Source: Corynebacterium aquilae DSM 44791 (GTDB lineage: Bacteria > Actinomycetota > Actinomycetes > Mycobacteriales > Mycobacteriaceae). From it: DNA of 64,000 nt. The stretch covers positions 2,131,992 to 2,195,991 of the forward strand of contig NZ_CP009245.1 of the NCBI RefSeq assembly GCF_001941445.1, given 5' to 3'. The translations under genes were made by a program, and so were the position numbers. This document shows positions 54,452 through 62,658 of the stretch, in pieces; position 1 is the first letter of the stretch, and each line of letters begins with the position of its first letter. Under the pieces are notes generated by a model. It worked only from the letters and a program-made list of their open reading frames with translations, ran no database searches and had not been told where the DNA came from.

Positions 54452-54514
54452 CGCAAACGATCCTCACATTCGCCACGTGGGGTCAAATACTCGTGACCGC
54501 AGTGGCAGCTCGCG

Positions 54515-54538
54515 GGCGCACCCAAGTAAGTGTGCGCC
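54515..54538 (-). promoter_or_regulatory. Hairpin in the riboswitch expression platform
   Basis: A perfect 7-base GC-rich inverted repeat (54515-54521 with 54532-54538) lies 11 bases after the aptamer and ~64 bases before the ATPase start. It has no U tract, so translational control or an anti-anti-structure is more likely than intrinsic termination. Confidence 0.45.
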
Positions 54539-54549
54539 GTAAAACCGGT

Positions 54550-54750
54550 CATCTCCTGTAGGTCTCCTGGCTTCAACGCCGTCACACGGCCGCCGACACC
54601 TCGTTGGTGGCGAGGTTTTCAGGCCTTCCCGGGGGCGTGTTTGCCCCTAGTGGCCTCGCGCGGGGCGAGGCGGTTCGTGTGGTGTCGCGTCATACAGTGG
54701 CGAGTACCGCTTCCGGATTCACACCGGAGATTCCCTTGACACAGGTGATG
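54550..54750 (-). promoter_or_regulatory. Cobalamin (B12) riboswitch
   Basis: Read on the minus strand, the region has the conserved elements in order: a P1 arm CATCACCTGT (54750-54741), GGGAATCTCCGGTGTGAATCC, CGGTACTCGCCACTGTAT, several GC-rich stems, the B12 box AAGCCAGGAGACCTACAGG (54574-54556), and the matching P1 arm ACAGGAGATG (54559-54550) with one mismatch. These are the signatures of the adenosylcobalamin riboswitch class. It lies 98 bases upstream of the first ABC gene, on the same strand. Such elements normally switch genes off when cobalamin is plentiful, so the downstream operon should be induced by B12 shortage. Confidence 0.93.
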
Positions 54751-54796
54751 TTGTTCTTTTCTTCCCCGGTGAGTTTACCCACCAGCTTTAGCTAAT

Positions 54797-54821
54797 GCAT
54801 GTTGGTATCAATTGAACATGC
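54797..54821. promoter_or_regulatory. Inverted repeat upstream of the riboswitch
   Basis: GCATGTT (54797-54803) and AACATGC (54815-54821) form a perfect 7-base inverted repeat with an 11-base A/T-rich centre, 47 bases upstream of the aptamer. It overlaps where the promoter should be (minus-strand TTCAAT...TAGCTA), so it could be an operator. No promoter is clear enough to call separately. Confidence 0.35.
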
Positions 54822-55000
54822 CACTGGATCGTTTCTCAGGCAGGCACTTCGTTAGCGGGGTCAGTTGGGTTTGGGCGGATGGGGGCGGCCGGCAGCTTCT
54901 GCAGCAGCAGCGGTGCAGGTCTTCTCCCCCACCCCGGCGTTGGTCGCACCCACCGCAACACGTCTCATGACGTTGTGGGATGTGGGTTTTAGGCATGAAA

Positions 55001-55033
55001 AATCCGCCCCGGAGCCAAGCCCAGGAGCGGATT
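55001..55033 (-). terminator. Rho-independent terminator of ndk
   Basis: AATCCGC (55001-55007) pairs with GCGGATT (55027-55033). Read leftward the stem runs directly into ATTTTTC, a U tract, ~60 bases beyond the ndk stop. The stretch 54822-55000 holds nothing else I can identify. Confidence 0.8.
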
Positions 55034-55095
55034 GTGCGGTTTCGGCTATCCCCGGCGCGCGCTGTGGCGGCGTGGGGGTAGGGAAAACGAGGTTT

Positions 55096-55506
55096 TTAGA
55101 GGTTCGGGAACCAGATGGAGATTTCGCGTTCTGCGGACTCCGGGGAGTCGGAGCCGTGAACGACGTTGTTGGCGACCTCGAGGGCGAAGTCGCCGCGGAT
55201 GGTGCCCGGGGTGGCCTTGGCGACCGGATCGGTGCCGCCGGCCAGCTGGCGCCATGCTTCGATGGCGCGGGGGCCTTCGACGACGCCGGCGATCAGCGGT
55301 GCGGAGGTGATGAACTCGACCAGTTCGCCGAAGAAGGGCTTGTCCTCGTGCTCTGCGTAGTGAGCCTTGGCGGTTGCTTCGTCGGCAACGCGCAGGTCGA
55401 GGGCGGCCAGCTTCAGGCCTTTGCGCTCGATGCGGGAGATAACTTCGCCGACGAGACCGCGGGAGACGCCGTCCGGCTTGATCAGGATGAGTGTACGTTC
55501 AGACAT
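55096..55506 (-). CDS. ndk: Nucleoside-diphosphate kinase
   Basis: 136 residues from the ATG at 55506. It begins [22 protein letters not shown] and carries the phospho-acceptor His117 in [15 protein letters not shown], followed by the short end SIWFPNL. The length is standard. The enzyme balances nucleoside triphosphate pools. It follows the DUF4233 gene, as in mycobacteria. In those genomes rne is the next gene, but here the ABC/riboswitch block intervenes. Confidence 0.98.
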   Translation of the reverse strand: MSERTLILIKPDGVSRGLVGEVISRIERKGLKLAALDLRVADEATAKAHYAEHEDKPFFGELVEFITSAPLIAGVVEGPRAIEAWRQLAGGTDPVAKATPGTIRGDFALEVANNVVHGSDSPESAEREISIWFPNL

Positions 55507-55660
55507 GCGCACCATCCTACAGGGCTATCGGTTGTGGTGGCTGCGCCTGGTGTACCCCCGGGCGTGCTTTGCGTAGTTGTCTTAGGGGGGTGGATAGCGA
55601 AACCGCCACCGGCAATGGGGTTTGCTGGTGGCGGTGTGGTGTGGGCTGCGGGGTGTGCGG

Positions 55661-56089
55661 CTAGGTGTGTTGGGTGGTCAACAGGCCACGCTTCATGCGT
55701 TCTATGAGGTTGGCGCGGAGGTACAGGATGAAGGCCCACACGCCGATGAAAAACAGCACCATGATGATCATGGAGTAGTGCACGAAGAAAGCGCCTACCA
55801 GGGCGATGACTTGTAGGGCGATGTTGACGATGAGGTTGATGGGTAGTCGTTGGAAGAAGGCCCAGACGAACATTGCGACACCAATGAAGGTGACAAAGAG
55901 CCAGTTTGCGGTGGTCCAGTAGGCGCCGTTGTCGAGTCGTCCGATGACAGTGAGGACGAGCAGCAGGGAGATGGCTTCCATGACGAGGGTGCCGGCCATG
56001 ACTCCGTTGAGGCCTTTGAGGGGGTCTTTGGCGGGGGCGTGGCCGGGGCCGAGGGGGCCGTATTCGATGTCCTGGCCTGCGGTGCTCAT
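55661..56089 (-). CDS. DUF4233 membrane protein
   Basis: 142 residues with four predicted helices after a ~25-residue Gly/Pro-rich N-terminus. The conserved pattern KGLNGVMAGTLVMEAISLLLV at the first helix, and the location directly after folC and before ndk, identify the actinobacterial DUF4233 family. The function is unknown. It overlaps the folC stop by four bases (ATGA), so it is translated with folC. A link to folate metabolism is suggested only by this coupling. Confidence 0.88.
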   Translation of the reverse strand: MSTAGQDIEYGPLGPGHAPAKDPLKGLNGVMAGTLVMEAISLLLVLTVIGRLDNGAYWTTANWLFVTFIGVAMFVWAFFQRLPINLIVNIALQVIALVGAFFVHYSMIIMVLFFIGVWAFILYLRANLIERMKRGLLTTQHT

Positions 56090-57807
56090 GCGGGGTCCTT
56101 TCCAAACAGGGTGCGGGCCTCGCCCGCGGTGACTACCGAGCCGGTGATGACGACACCGGAGCCGGACACTTGTCCGCCTGGTTCGTCGGATTCTTCCGCC
56201 AACTCTACGGCCAAGGCCACGGCGCCTGATAGTGACTCGGCGGTGTGGACGCGTTCCTCGCCGAAGATTTCGCGGGCCATGTCTGCGAGTTCCTCGGTTG
56301 GCAGGGCCCGGGGGCTGAGGTTTTCGGTGATGACGACTTCGGTGAGGACGGGTTCGAGTGCGGTGAGGATGCCTCGGGCGTCTTTGTCGCCGAGGACGGC
56401 GAGCACGCCGATCAAGCGGCGGAAGTCGAAGTCGCGGTTGAGTGCTGCGGCTAGGGCTGTGGCGCCGTGGGGGTTGTGGGTGGCGTCGACGAAGACGGTG
56501 GGGGTGGCGCGGACGCGTTCGAGGCGTCCGGGGGATTGCACGGCGGCGAAGCCGGCGCGGACGCGTTCGATGTCGAGGGGGCGGCCGGGGCCGGCGCCGA
56601 AGAATGCTTCGACGGCTGCGAGGGCGCAGGCTGCGTTGTGTGCTTGGTGTTCGCCGGATAGGGGCAGGAAGATGTCGTCGTATTCGCCGCCGAGCCCTTT
56701 GAGGCTGATGCGTTGTCCGCCGACGGCGAGGGAGGATTCGATGACGCCGAATTCTTGGCCGAAGCGGGCGACTGCGGCGTCGGCTTCGACGGCGCGTTCG
56801 AGGATGACGCGCAGGGCGGCTGGTTCTTGGGCGCCGACGATGGCGACGTTGTCTGGTGGGGTGAGTAGGTCGCTGGCGTCCCAGCGGGGTTTGATGATGC
56901 CGGCTTTTTCGGCGGCGATTTCCTCGATGGTTTCTCCCAGGTAGTCCTGGTGGTCGAGGCCGACGGGCATGATGACGGCGACGTCGGAGGAGATCACGTT
57001 GGTGGCGTCCCAGCGGCCGCCGAGGCCGACTTCGACGACGCCGACGTCGACGGGTGCGTCGGCGAAGGCGGCAAAAGCCATGGCGGTGAGCACTTCAAAT
57101 TTGCTCATTTTGGGCCCGCCTTTGGCTTCGCTGCGGGCGTCGACCATTTCTACGTAGGGCTGGATTTCGCGCCAGGTGCGCACGTAGTCGGCGGGGCTAA
57201 TCGGGGCGCCGTCGATGGCGATGCGCTCGGTGACCAGTTGGAGGTGGGGGCTGGTGGTGCGTCCGGTGCGGCGGGCAAAGGCGCGCACGAGGGCCTCGAT
57301 CATGCGCACTGTGGAGGTTTTGCCGTTGGTGCCGGCCACGTGGATGGTGGGGTATGCCTGGTGCGGGGAGCCGAGGATGTCCATGAGTTCCTCGATGCGT
57401 TCCATGGTGGGGTCGATTTTGACCTCCGACCAGCGCTGATCGAGTTCCCGTTCCACCTGTGCGAGGTCCTCGAGGTCTTGCGGGGTGTAGGCGGGTTCCT
57501 CACTGTCGGCTGGTGCTGCCCCAATGGGCAGGGTTAAGCCTTGGTCGTCGACCATGACGGTGCCGGTGATGGGGGCGCTGTCGGCATCGGTGTCTTCTTC
57601 CTCGTCGAAGTCTGCGCCGAGGCCTAGTCCAGCGGCTGCTAGTGCGGCTTCTACGGCGTCGCCGTCGGTGGGGATTTGGTGTTCGGGGATGCCGGCGGCT
57701 GCGGCGAGTTGGGCAAGTGCTGCTGCCTGTTGTTCGTCCACAACACCGGTGGTGTCTTCTGTGGGGTGCTCGCGGTCGTCGGGTTCAGGGGTGGGGGTGT
57801 CGTGCAT
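56086..57807 (-). CDS. folC: Folylpolyglutamate synthase / dihydrofolate synthase
   Basis: 573 residues. The enzyme proper starts near residue 113 with the P-loop VAGTNGKTST (~157-166). TTSPHLQLVTERIAIDG, GLGGRWDATNV, DHQDYLGETIEEIAAEKAGIIK, SGEHQAHNAACALAA and DATHNPHGATALA follow, all Mur-ligase-like motifs of FolC. It adds glutamate to folates and may also make dihydrofolate. The first ~110 residues are an acidic, Ala-rich extension of low complexity that is not part of the fold. It lies downstream of valS, the conserved actinobacterial order. Confidence 0.95.
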   Translation of the reverse strand: MHDTPTPEPDDREHPTEDTTGVVDEQQAAALAQLAAAAGIPEHQIPTDGDAVEAALAAAGLGLGADFDEEEDTDADSAPITGTVMVDDQGLTLPIGAAPADSEEPAYTPQDLEDLAQVERELDQRWSEVKIDPTMERIEELMDILGSPHQAYPTIHVAGTNGKTSTVRMIEALVRAFARRTGRTTSPHLQLVTERIAIDGAPISPADYVRTWREIQPYVEMVDARSEAKGGPKMSKFEVLTAMAFAAFADAPVDVGVVEVGLGGRWDATNVISSDVAVIMPVGLDHQDYLGETIEEIAAEKAGIIKPRWDASDLLTPPDNVAIVGAQEPAALRVILERAVEADAAVARFGQEFGVIESSLAVGGQRISLKGLGGEYDDIFLPLSGEHQAHNAACALAAVEAFFGAGPGRPLDIERVRAGFAAVQSPGRLERVRATPTVFVDATHNPHGATALAAALNRDFDFRRLIGVLAVLGDKDARGILTALEPVLTEVVITENLSPRALPTEELADMAREIFGEERVHTAESLSGAVALAVELAEESDEPGGQVSGSGVVITGSVVTAGEARTLFGKDPA

Positions 57808-57934
57808 GGAGTTTCCTCACAGAATTGGGGGGAAGGTCGGCGAATACGGTGGGGGCGAGAAAACAGCGAAGCCTGCCCCGCGTTGCCTACTTGGGCGTGG
57901 GGCAGGTCATGGCGCTGCTGGTGTGGGGCGGGGC

Positions 57935-60616
57935 TTAGAGCTCTGCCAGGCGGGCGGTGATGCGGGCGACTTCTTCCTCGGCGACTTGGCGGCGGGCGCG
58001 GATCTTGTCCACCACCGCTTCGGGGGCTTTCGCGAGGAAGGCTTCGTTGCCGAGTTTCTTGCCGGTGGTGTCGAGTTCCTTGGTGGCGGCCGCGAGGTCC
58101 TTTTCTAGGCGCTTGCGTTCGGCTGCCTTGTCGACGGTGCCGCTGGTGTCGACGGCGATGGTGATGGTGGCCTGGCTGAGGCGCACTTCGAGTTCGGCGG
58201 AGGCGTTGAAGTCTTCGGCGGGAACGTCCACGCGGGCCAGGGAGCGCACGGCGTCTTCTTGGCCGGTGAGGTCGGCGGCGGCGAAGTCGATGCGGGCGGG
58301 CACGCGCTGGGAGGGCTTAACGCCCTGGTCGGAGCGGAAGCGGCGCAGCTCGGTGATGAGCTTTTCTTGGTCGGCCATGCGGCGGCGTGCGACGTCGTCG
58401 GTTTCCACTCCACCGTTGGTGTCCTCGGCGGTGGGCCAGGTGGCTTCGCACAGGGAGGTGTTGCCGGTCAGCGCGGTCCACAGCACTTCGGTGACGAAGG
58501 GCATGGTCGGGTGCAGGAGGCGCAGCACCACATCGAGGGCGCGGCCCAGCACGATTTTGGTGTTTTCGCCGGTGGGGGTTTCGCCGTCGCGGGGGATTTG
58601 AGATTTGGAGATCTCCAGGTACCAGTCGCACAGCTCGCCCCAGGCGAACTGGTAGAGGGCCTCGTTGGCCTTGGCGAACTGGTAGCCATCCAGGTAGGTG
58701 TCGACCTGGGCGCGGACTTCTTCCAGGCGATCCAGGATCCACCGGTCTGCGTCGGTGAGTTCCTCACGGGCCGGGAGTGCGTCGACGCGGGCGCCGTTCA
58801 TCAGGGCGAACTTGGTGGCGTTGAAGAGCTTGGTGGCGAAGTTGCGGGAGGACTGTGCGGAGTCTTCACCGACCGGCAGGTCGACGCCGGGGTTGGCGCC
58901 GCGGGCCAGGGTGAAGCGCAGGGCGTCGGCGCCGTAGCGTTCGACCCAGTCCATGGGGTCGATACCGTTACCGAGCGACTTGCTCATTTTGCGGCCGTGT
59001 TCGTCGCGGACCAGGCCGTGCAGGTAGAGGTCGTTGAATGGGATTTGGGGTCGGCCGTCGGCGGCCTGGCCTAAGGGACTGTTGGGCAGTGTGGCCGCGA
59101 AGGTGGAGAACATCATCATGCGCGCCACCCAGAAGAACAGGATGTCGTAGCCGGTGACCAGTACGCTGGTGGGATAGAACTTGGCCAGCTCGGCGGTGGC
59201 GTCGGGCCAGCCCATGGTGGAAAACGGCCACAGTGCGGAGCTGAACCAGGTGTCCAGCACGTCTTCGTCCTGGGTGTAGCCCGCGGGCGGCTGCTCGTCG
59301 GGTCCCACGCAGAGGACTTCGCCGTTGGGGCCGTAGAAGATCGGGATGCGGTGGCCCCACCACAGTTGGCGGGAGATGCACCAGTCGTGCATGTCGTCGA
59401 CCCAGTCGAAGTAGCGGGGTTCTTGGCTGGCCGGGTAGATGACGGTGTCTTTGGCGCGGATAGCCTCGCCGGCCATGGCGGCGAGCTTGTCGACCTTGAC
59501 GAACCATTGCAGGGACAGGCGGGGTTCGATGGGTTCGCCGGAGCGCTCGGAGTGGCCGACGGAGTGGACGTAGGGGCGCTTTTCAGCGACGATGCGTCCT
59601 TGTTCGGCCAGCGCTTCGCGGATTTTCACGCGCGCTTCGAAGCGGTCCATGCCGTCGAATTGGGTGCCGGTGCCGGCGATGTGGCCGGTGGCATCCATGA
59701 TGGTGGGCATGTCCAGGTTGTGGCGTTGCCCCATGGCGTAGTCGTTGGGGTCGTGGGCCGGGGTGATCTTGACGGCACCGGTGCCGAACTCGGGGTCGAC
59801 GTAGTCGTCGGCGATGATGATCATCTTGCGGTCCGGCAGGAAGGGGTGGTCCAGGGTGGTGCCGATGAGGTCCTGGTAGCGCTCGTCGTCGGGGTGGACT
59901 GCCACCGCGACGTCGCCGAGCATGGTTTCCACGCGGGTGGTGGCCACGATGACGTGGGGTTCGTTGTCGTTGAGGGAGCCGTAGCGGATGGACACCAGCT
60001 CGCCTTCGACGTCTTTGTAGACGACCTCGATGTCGCTGACGGCGGTTTCGAGCACGGGCGACCAGTTCACCAGGCGGTTGGCCCGGTAGATCATGCCCTG
60101 GTCGAATAGTTCTTTAAAGATGGTCTGCACCGCGCGGGACAGGCCCTCGTCCATGGTGAAGCGCTCGCGCGACCAGTCCACGGAGTCGCCGATGGCGCGC
60201 ATCTGGTTGCCAATGCGGCCGCCGAAGTCGCGCTTCCATTCCCACACCTTCTCCACGAAGTCTTCGCGTTCGTAGTCGAAGCGGTTTTTGCCCTCGGTTT
60301 CTTTGAGCATTGCTTCGACTTTGGTTTGGGTGGCGATGCCGGCGTGGTCCATGCCGGGCAGCCACAGCACTTCATAGCCTTGCATGCGCTTGCGGCGGGC
60401 GATGGCGTCCATCAGGGTGTGATCGAGTGCGTGACCCATGTGCAGCTGGCCGGTGACGTTCGGCGGGGGCAGCACAATGGAAAAGCCGGGCTTGTCGCTG
60501 GCGGGGTCAGCGGTGAAGTAGCCGGCGTCGACCCAGGAGTTGTAGAGGTCTGATTCGACCGCCTTCGGGTCCCAGGACGCGGGCAGGTTGTTGGCTCGAT
60601 CATCGGCATTAGACAT
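57935..60616 (-). CDS. valS: Valyl-tRNA synthetase
   Basis: 893 residues from the ATG at 60616; the frame extends upstream to 60808 but that part is Pro/Arg-rich and looks non-coding. Class I signatures are present: [15 protein letters not shown] (HMGH 59-62) and [18 protein letters not shown] (~540-556). The editing domain has [14 protein letters not shown]-terminal coiled coil with [20 protein letters not shown] and [19 protein letters not shown] matches the ValS tRNA-binding arm. It charges tRNA-Val in the cytoplasm. folC follows after 127 bases. Confidence 0.97.
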   Translation of the reverse strand: MSNADDRANNLPASWDPKAVESDLYNSWVDAGYFTADPASDKPGFSIVLPPPNVTGQLHMGHALDHTLMDAIARRKRMQGYEVLWLPGMDHAGIATQTKVEAMLKETEGKNRFDYEREDFVEKVWEWKRDFGGRIGNQMRAIGDSVDWSRERFTMDEGLSRAVQTIFKELFDQGMIYRANRLVNWSPVLETAVSDIEVVYKDVEGELVSIRYGSLNDNEPHVIVATTRVETMLGDVAVAVHPDDERYQDLIGTTLDHPFLPDRKMIIIADDYVDPEFGTGAVKITPAHDPNDYAMGQRHNLDMPTIMDATGHIAGTGTQFDGMDRFEARVKIREALAEQGRIVAEKRPYVHSVGHSERSGEPIEPRLSLQWFVKVDKLAAMAGEAIRAKDTVIYPASQEPRYFDWVDDMHDWCISRQLWWGHRIPIFYGPNGEVLCVGPDEQPPAGYTQDEDVLDTWFSSALWPFSTMGWPDATAELAKFYPTSVLVTGYDILFFWVARMMMFSTFAATLPNSPLGQAADGRPQIPFNDLYLHGLVRDEHGRKMSKSLGNGIDPMDWVERYGADALRFTLARGANPGVDLPVGEDSAQSSRNFATKLFNATKFALMNGARVDALPAREELTDADRWILDRLEEVRAQVDTYLDGYQFAKANEALYQFAWGELCDWYLEISKSQIPRDGETPTGENTKIVLGRALDVVLRLLHPTMPFVTEVLWTALTGNTSLCEATWPTAEDTNGGVETDDVARRRMADQEKLITELRRFRSDQGVKPSQRVPARIDFAAADLTGQEDAVRSLARVDVPAEDFNASAELEVRLSQATITIAVDTSGTVDKAAERKRLEKDLAAATKELDTTGKKLGNEAFLAKAPEAVVDKIRARRQVAEEEVARITARLAEL

Positions 60617-61005
60617 GCGGCCCATCTTAGCCGGTCTATGGGCGATCTTTTGTGATGGGCCGGGTTTTTGGTGGTGCCTGCGCCGGCGTGGGTGTGGCTT
60701 GGGGTGGCGGGGACTCCTGGAGGCTGGGGAGATCATTTTGGGGGTTGCTTGCCCGCGCCTGTGGCTGGGGCGGATGGTAGATGCCGACATCGTGGGCGGG
60801 GCACACAAGCCACAATTTATGTGTCGTTGGACACATTTTCTTGCGGGAAGGATTCAATGAGCGATACCCGTTCCGGGTGCAAAATATTTTCACCTACACA
60901 CATTTAGCCCGCCTAGCAGCCCACATATTTAGGGTATGTACAGGCAAAACGTAGCCTAACCCCACCAATACAGCGACAGTTTTTGACAACAAAGCACGTC
61001 GCCGA

Positions 61006-61049
61006 GAAATTGAACAATGTTCATTTCTTGCTGTGATAGGTCGTAGACT
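61006..61049 (+). promoter_or_regulatory. Candidate promoter and operator of the POT transporter
   Basis: An imperfect palindrome GAAATTGAACA-A-TGTTCATTTC (61006-61027) is followed by TAGACT (61044-61049), a possible -10 box eight bases before the ATG, giving a leaderless or near-leaderless transcript. The rest of the gap 60617-61005 has a TTGACA at 60983 but no gene I can support. Confidence 0.4.
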
Positions 61050-61057
61050 GCCTAAAC

Positions 61058-62554
61058 ATGTCACAAACTTCAGATGATTTACAGGGGCACACAAGCGCCC
61101 CGAAGGAAATGGACACGCGGTTTTTCGGCCACCCCCTCGGACTGGCAAACCTGTTCGGCGTGGAAATCTGGGAGCGATTCTCTTTCTACGGCCTGCAGGC
61201 CGTGTTGGTGTACTACCTGTACTACTCCGTCACTGATGGTGGCCTCGGCAAGGACGAAGCGGTCGCCACTGCCGTCATCGGTGCCTACGGCGGCCTGGTG
61301 TACCTGGCCTGCATCGCCGGCGGCTGGGTAGCCGACCGCATCCTGGGCGCGGAAAAGACCCTGCTCTATTCCGCCATCGCAATCATGGCCGGCCACGTTT
61401 CCCTGTCGGCGCTGCCCGGCATGTTGGGCCTATCCATCGGCCTGGCGCTAATCGCCTTTGGCTCCGGTGGCGTGAAAACGACCGCCTCCACGGTACTCGG
61501 CTCCCTCTATGACCGCGCCGACGCCCGGCGCGACGGCGGTTTTTCCATCTTCTACATGGGTATCAACATCGGCGCCTTGTTTGGCCCGCTGTTGACTGGT
61601 TTTGTGTGGAAGGAATTCGGTTTCCACCCGGCGTTTTTGACGGCGGCGTTTTTCATGCTGGTCGGTGTCATCCAGTACATTGCGCTGCGCCGCAAGACTA
61701 TCGATGTCGATAGCTTCGGCCCGACCAGCCCGCTGGAAAAGGGCGCCTACCCGAAGATTGCGGGTGTTCTCATCGTGGGTGCCTTGGTGGTGTTCGCCGC
61801 TTTCGCGTCCGGCTTGTTGACTGCTGGTCGCCTTTCGGATGCGGTCAGTGCGGTGGCTTTCGTGTCGGCAATCGTTTTGTGGCTGCAGATGTACCGTTCT
61901 GATTTGGTCTCCGAGGTCGAACGCAAGCGGCTGGTGGGCTATGTTCCGATGTTCTTGGCGACCAGTGCTTTTGCCGCGCTGTTCCAGCAGCAGTTCACGG
62001 TGCTGGCTATTTATACCGATCAGCGCCTAAACCGCGATATTTTCGGCTATGAGATTCCCCCGGCGTGGATGAATTCGATCAACCCGGTGTTCATCATCGT
62101 GTTCGCTGGTGTGTTCGCGGCCCTGTGGACCCGCATGGGTAAGCGTCAGCCGACCACCCCGACGAAGTTCGCCATTGGTCTGATTGTCATTGGTTTGGCT
62201 CCGCTGATGTTCCTGCCGTTTGCTGGTGGCGGCCCGAACTCCACCCCGTTCATGGTGATCGTGGCGATTTTGTTTGTGTTCACCATGTCTGAGCTGTTGA
62301 TTTCCCCGATTGGTTTGTCGATGGCCACCAAGCTTGCTCCGAAGGCTTTCCCGACCCGCATGATGAGTTTGCACTTTTTGTCGTGGGCGATCGGTACGGC
62401 TTTGGCTGGTACTTTTGCCGGTTTCTACCACCCGGATGTGCCCTCCCAGGAGCGCATGTTCTACATCGTGACCACGGTGGTCATGATTGGCCTGGGCCTG
62501 TTGCTGATGGCGTTCCGTAAGCCGATTGAGAAGGCTTTCGGCGGCGTGCTGTAG
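61058..62554 (+). CDS. POT/PTR family proton-dependent di-/tripeptide transporter
   Basis: 498 residues with about 14 helices. The PTR signature on helix 1 reads VEIWERFSFYGLQAVLVYYL, which contains the ExxERF proton/peptide motif. The second signature is FYMGINIGALFGPLLTGFV. Near the end, SPIGLSMATKLAPKAFPTRMM also fits the family. It would import short peptides with protons. It diverges from valS and may be controlled by the palindrome just upstream. A clear terminator follows. Confidence 0.94.
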   Translation: MSQTSDDLQGHTSAPKEMDTRFFGHPLGLANLFGVEIWERFSFYGLQAVLVYYLYYSVTDGGLGKDEAVATAVIGAYGGLVYLACIAGGWVADRILGAEKTLLYSAIAIMAGHVSLSALPGMLGLSIGLALIAFGSGGVKTTASTVLGSLYDRADARRDGGFSIFYMGINIGALFGPLLTGFVWKEFGFHPAFLTAAFFMLVGVIQYIALRRKTIDVDSFGPTSPLEKGAYPKIAGVLIVGALVVFAAFASGLLTAGRLSDAVSAVAFVSAIVLWLQMYRSDLVSEVERKRLVGYVPMFLATSAFAALFQQQFTVLAIYTDQRLNRDIFGYEIPPAWMNSINPVFIIVFAGVFAALWTRMGKRQPTTPTKFAIGLIVIGLAPLMFLPFAGGGPNSTPFMVIVAILFVFTMSELLISPIGLSMATKLAPKAFPTRMMSLHFLSWAIGTALAGTFAGFYHPDVPSQERMFYIVTTVVMIGLGLLLMAFRKPIEKAFGGVL

Positions 62555-62579
62555 CAGCCGCGTGCGCCTGTTGCGGACA

Positions 62580-62629
62580 AACCGCCCGCGTGCTCCCCGA
62601 TTGTGGGGAGTGTGCGGGCGGTTGTTTTT
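62580..62629 (+). terminator. Rho-independent terminator between convergent genes
   Basis: A 10-base GC-rich inverted repeat (62580-62589 with 62614-62623) encloses a smaller CTCCCC/GGGGAG hairpin and is followed by GTTTTTG. Confidence 0.88.
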
Positions 62630-62658
62630 GTGCCTTTAGTCGGCGTGATGCCGGGGGG

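Noticed and set aside
60948-60966. DtxR/IdeR iron box
   Set aside because: Only the right half (TAGCCTAACC) matches; the left half does not, giving a poor overall match.
61006-61027. LexA (SOS) box at the POT transporter
   Set aside because: The half-sites GAAC and GTTC are three bases apart rather than four, so it does not match the Gram-positive SOS box.
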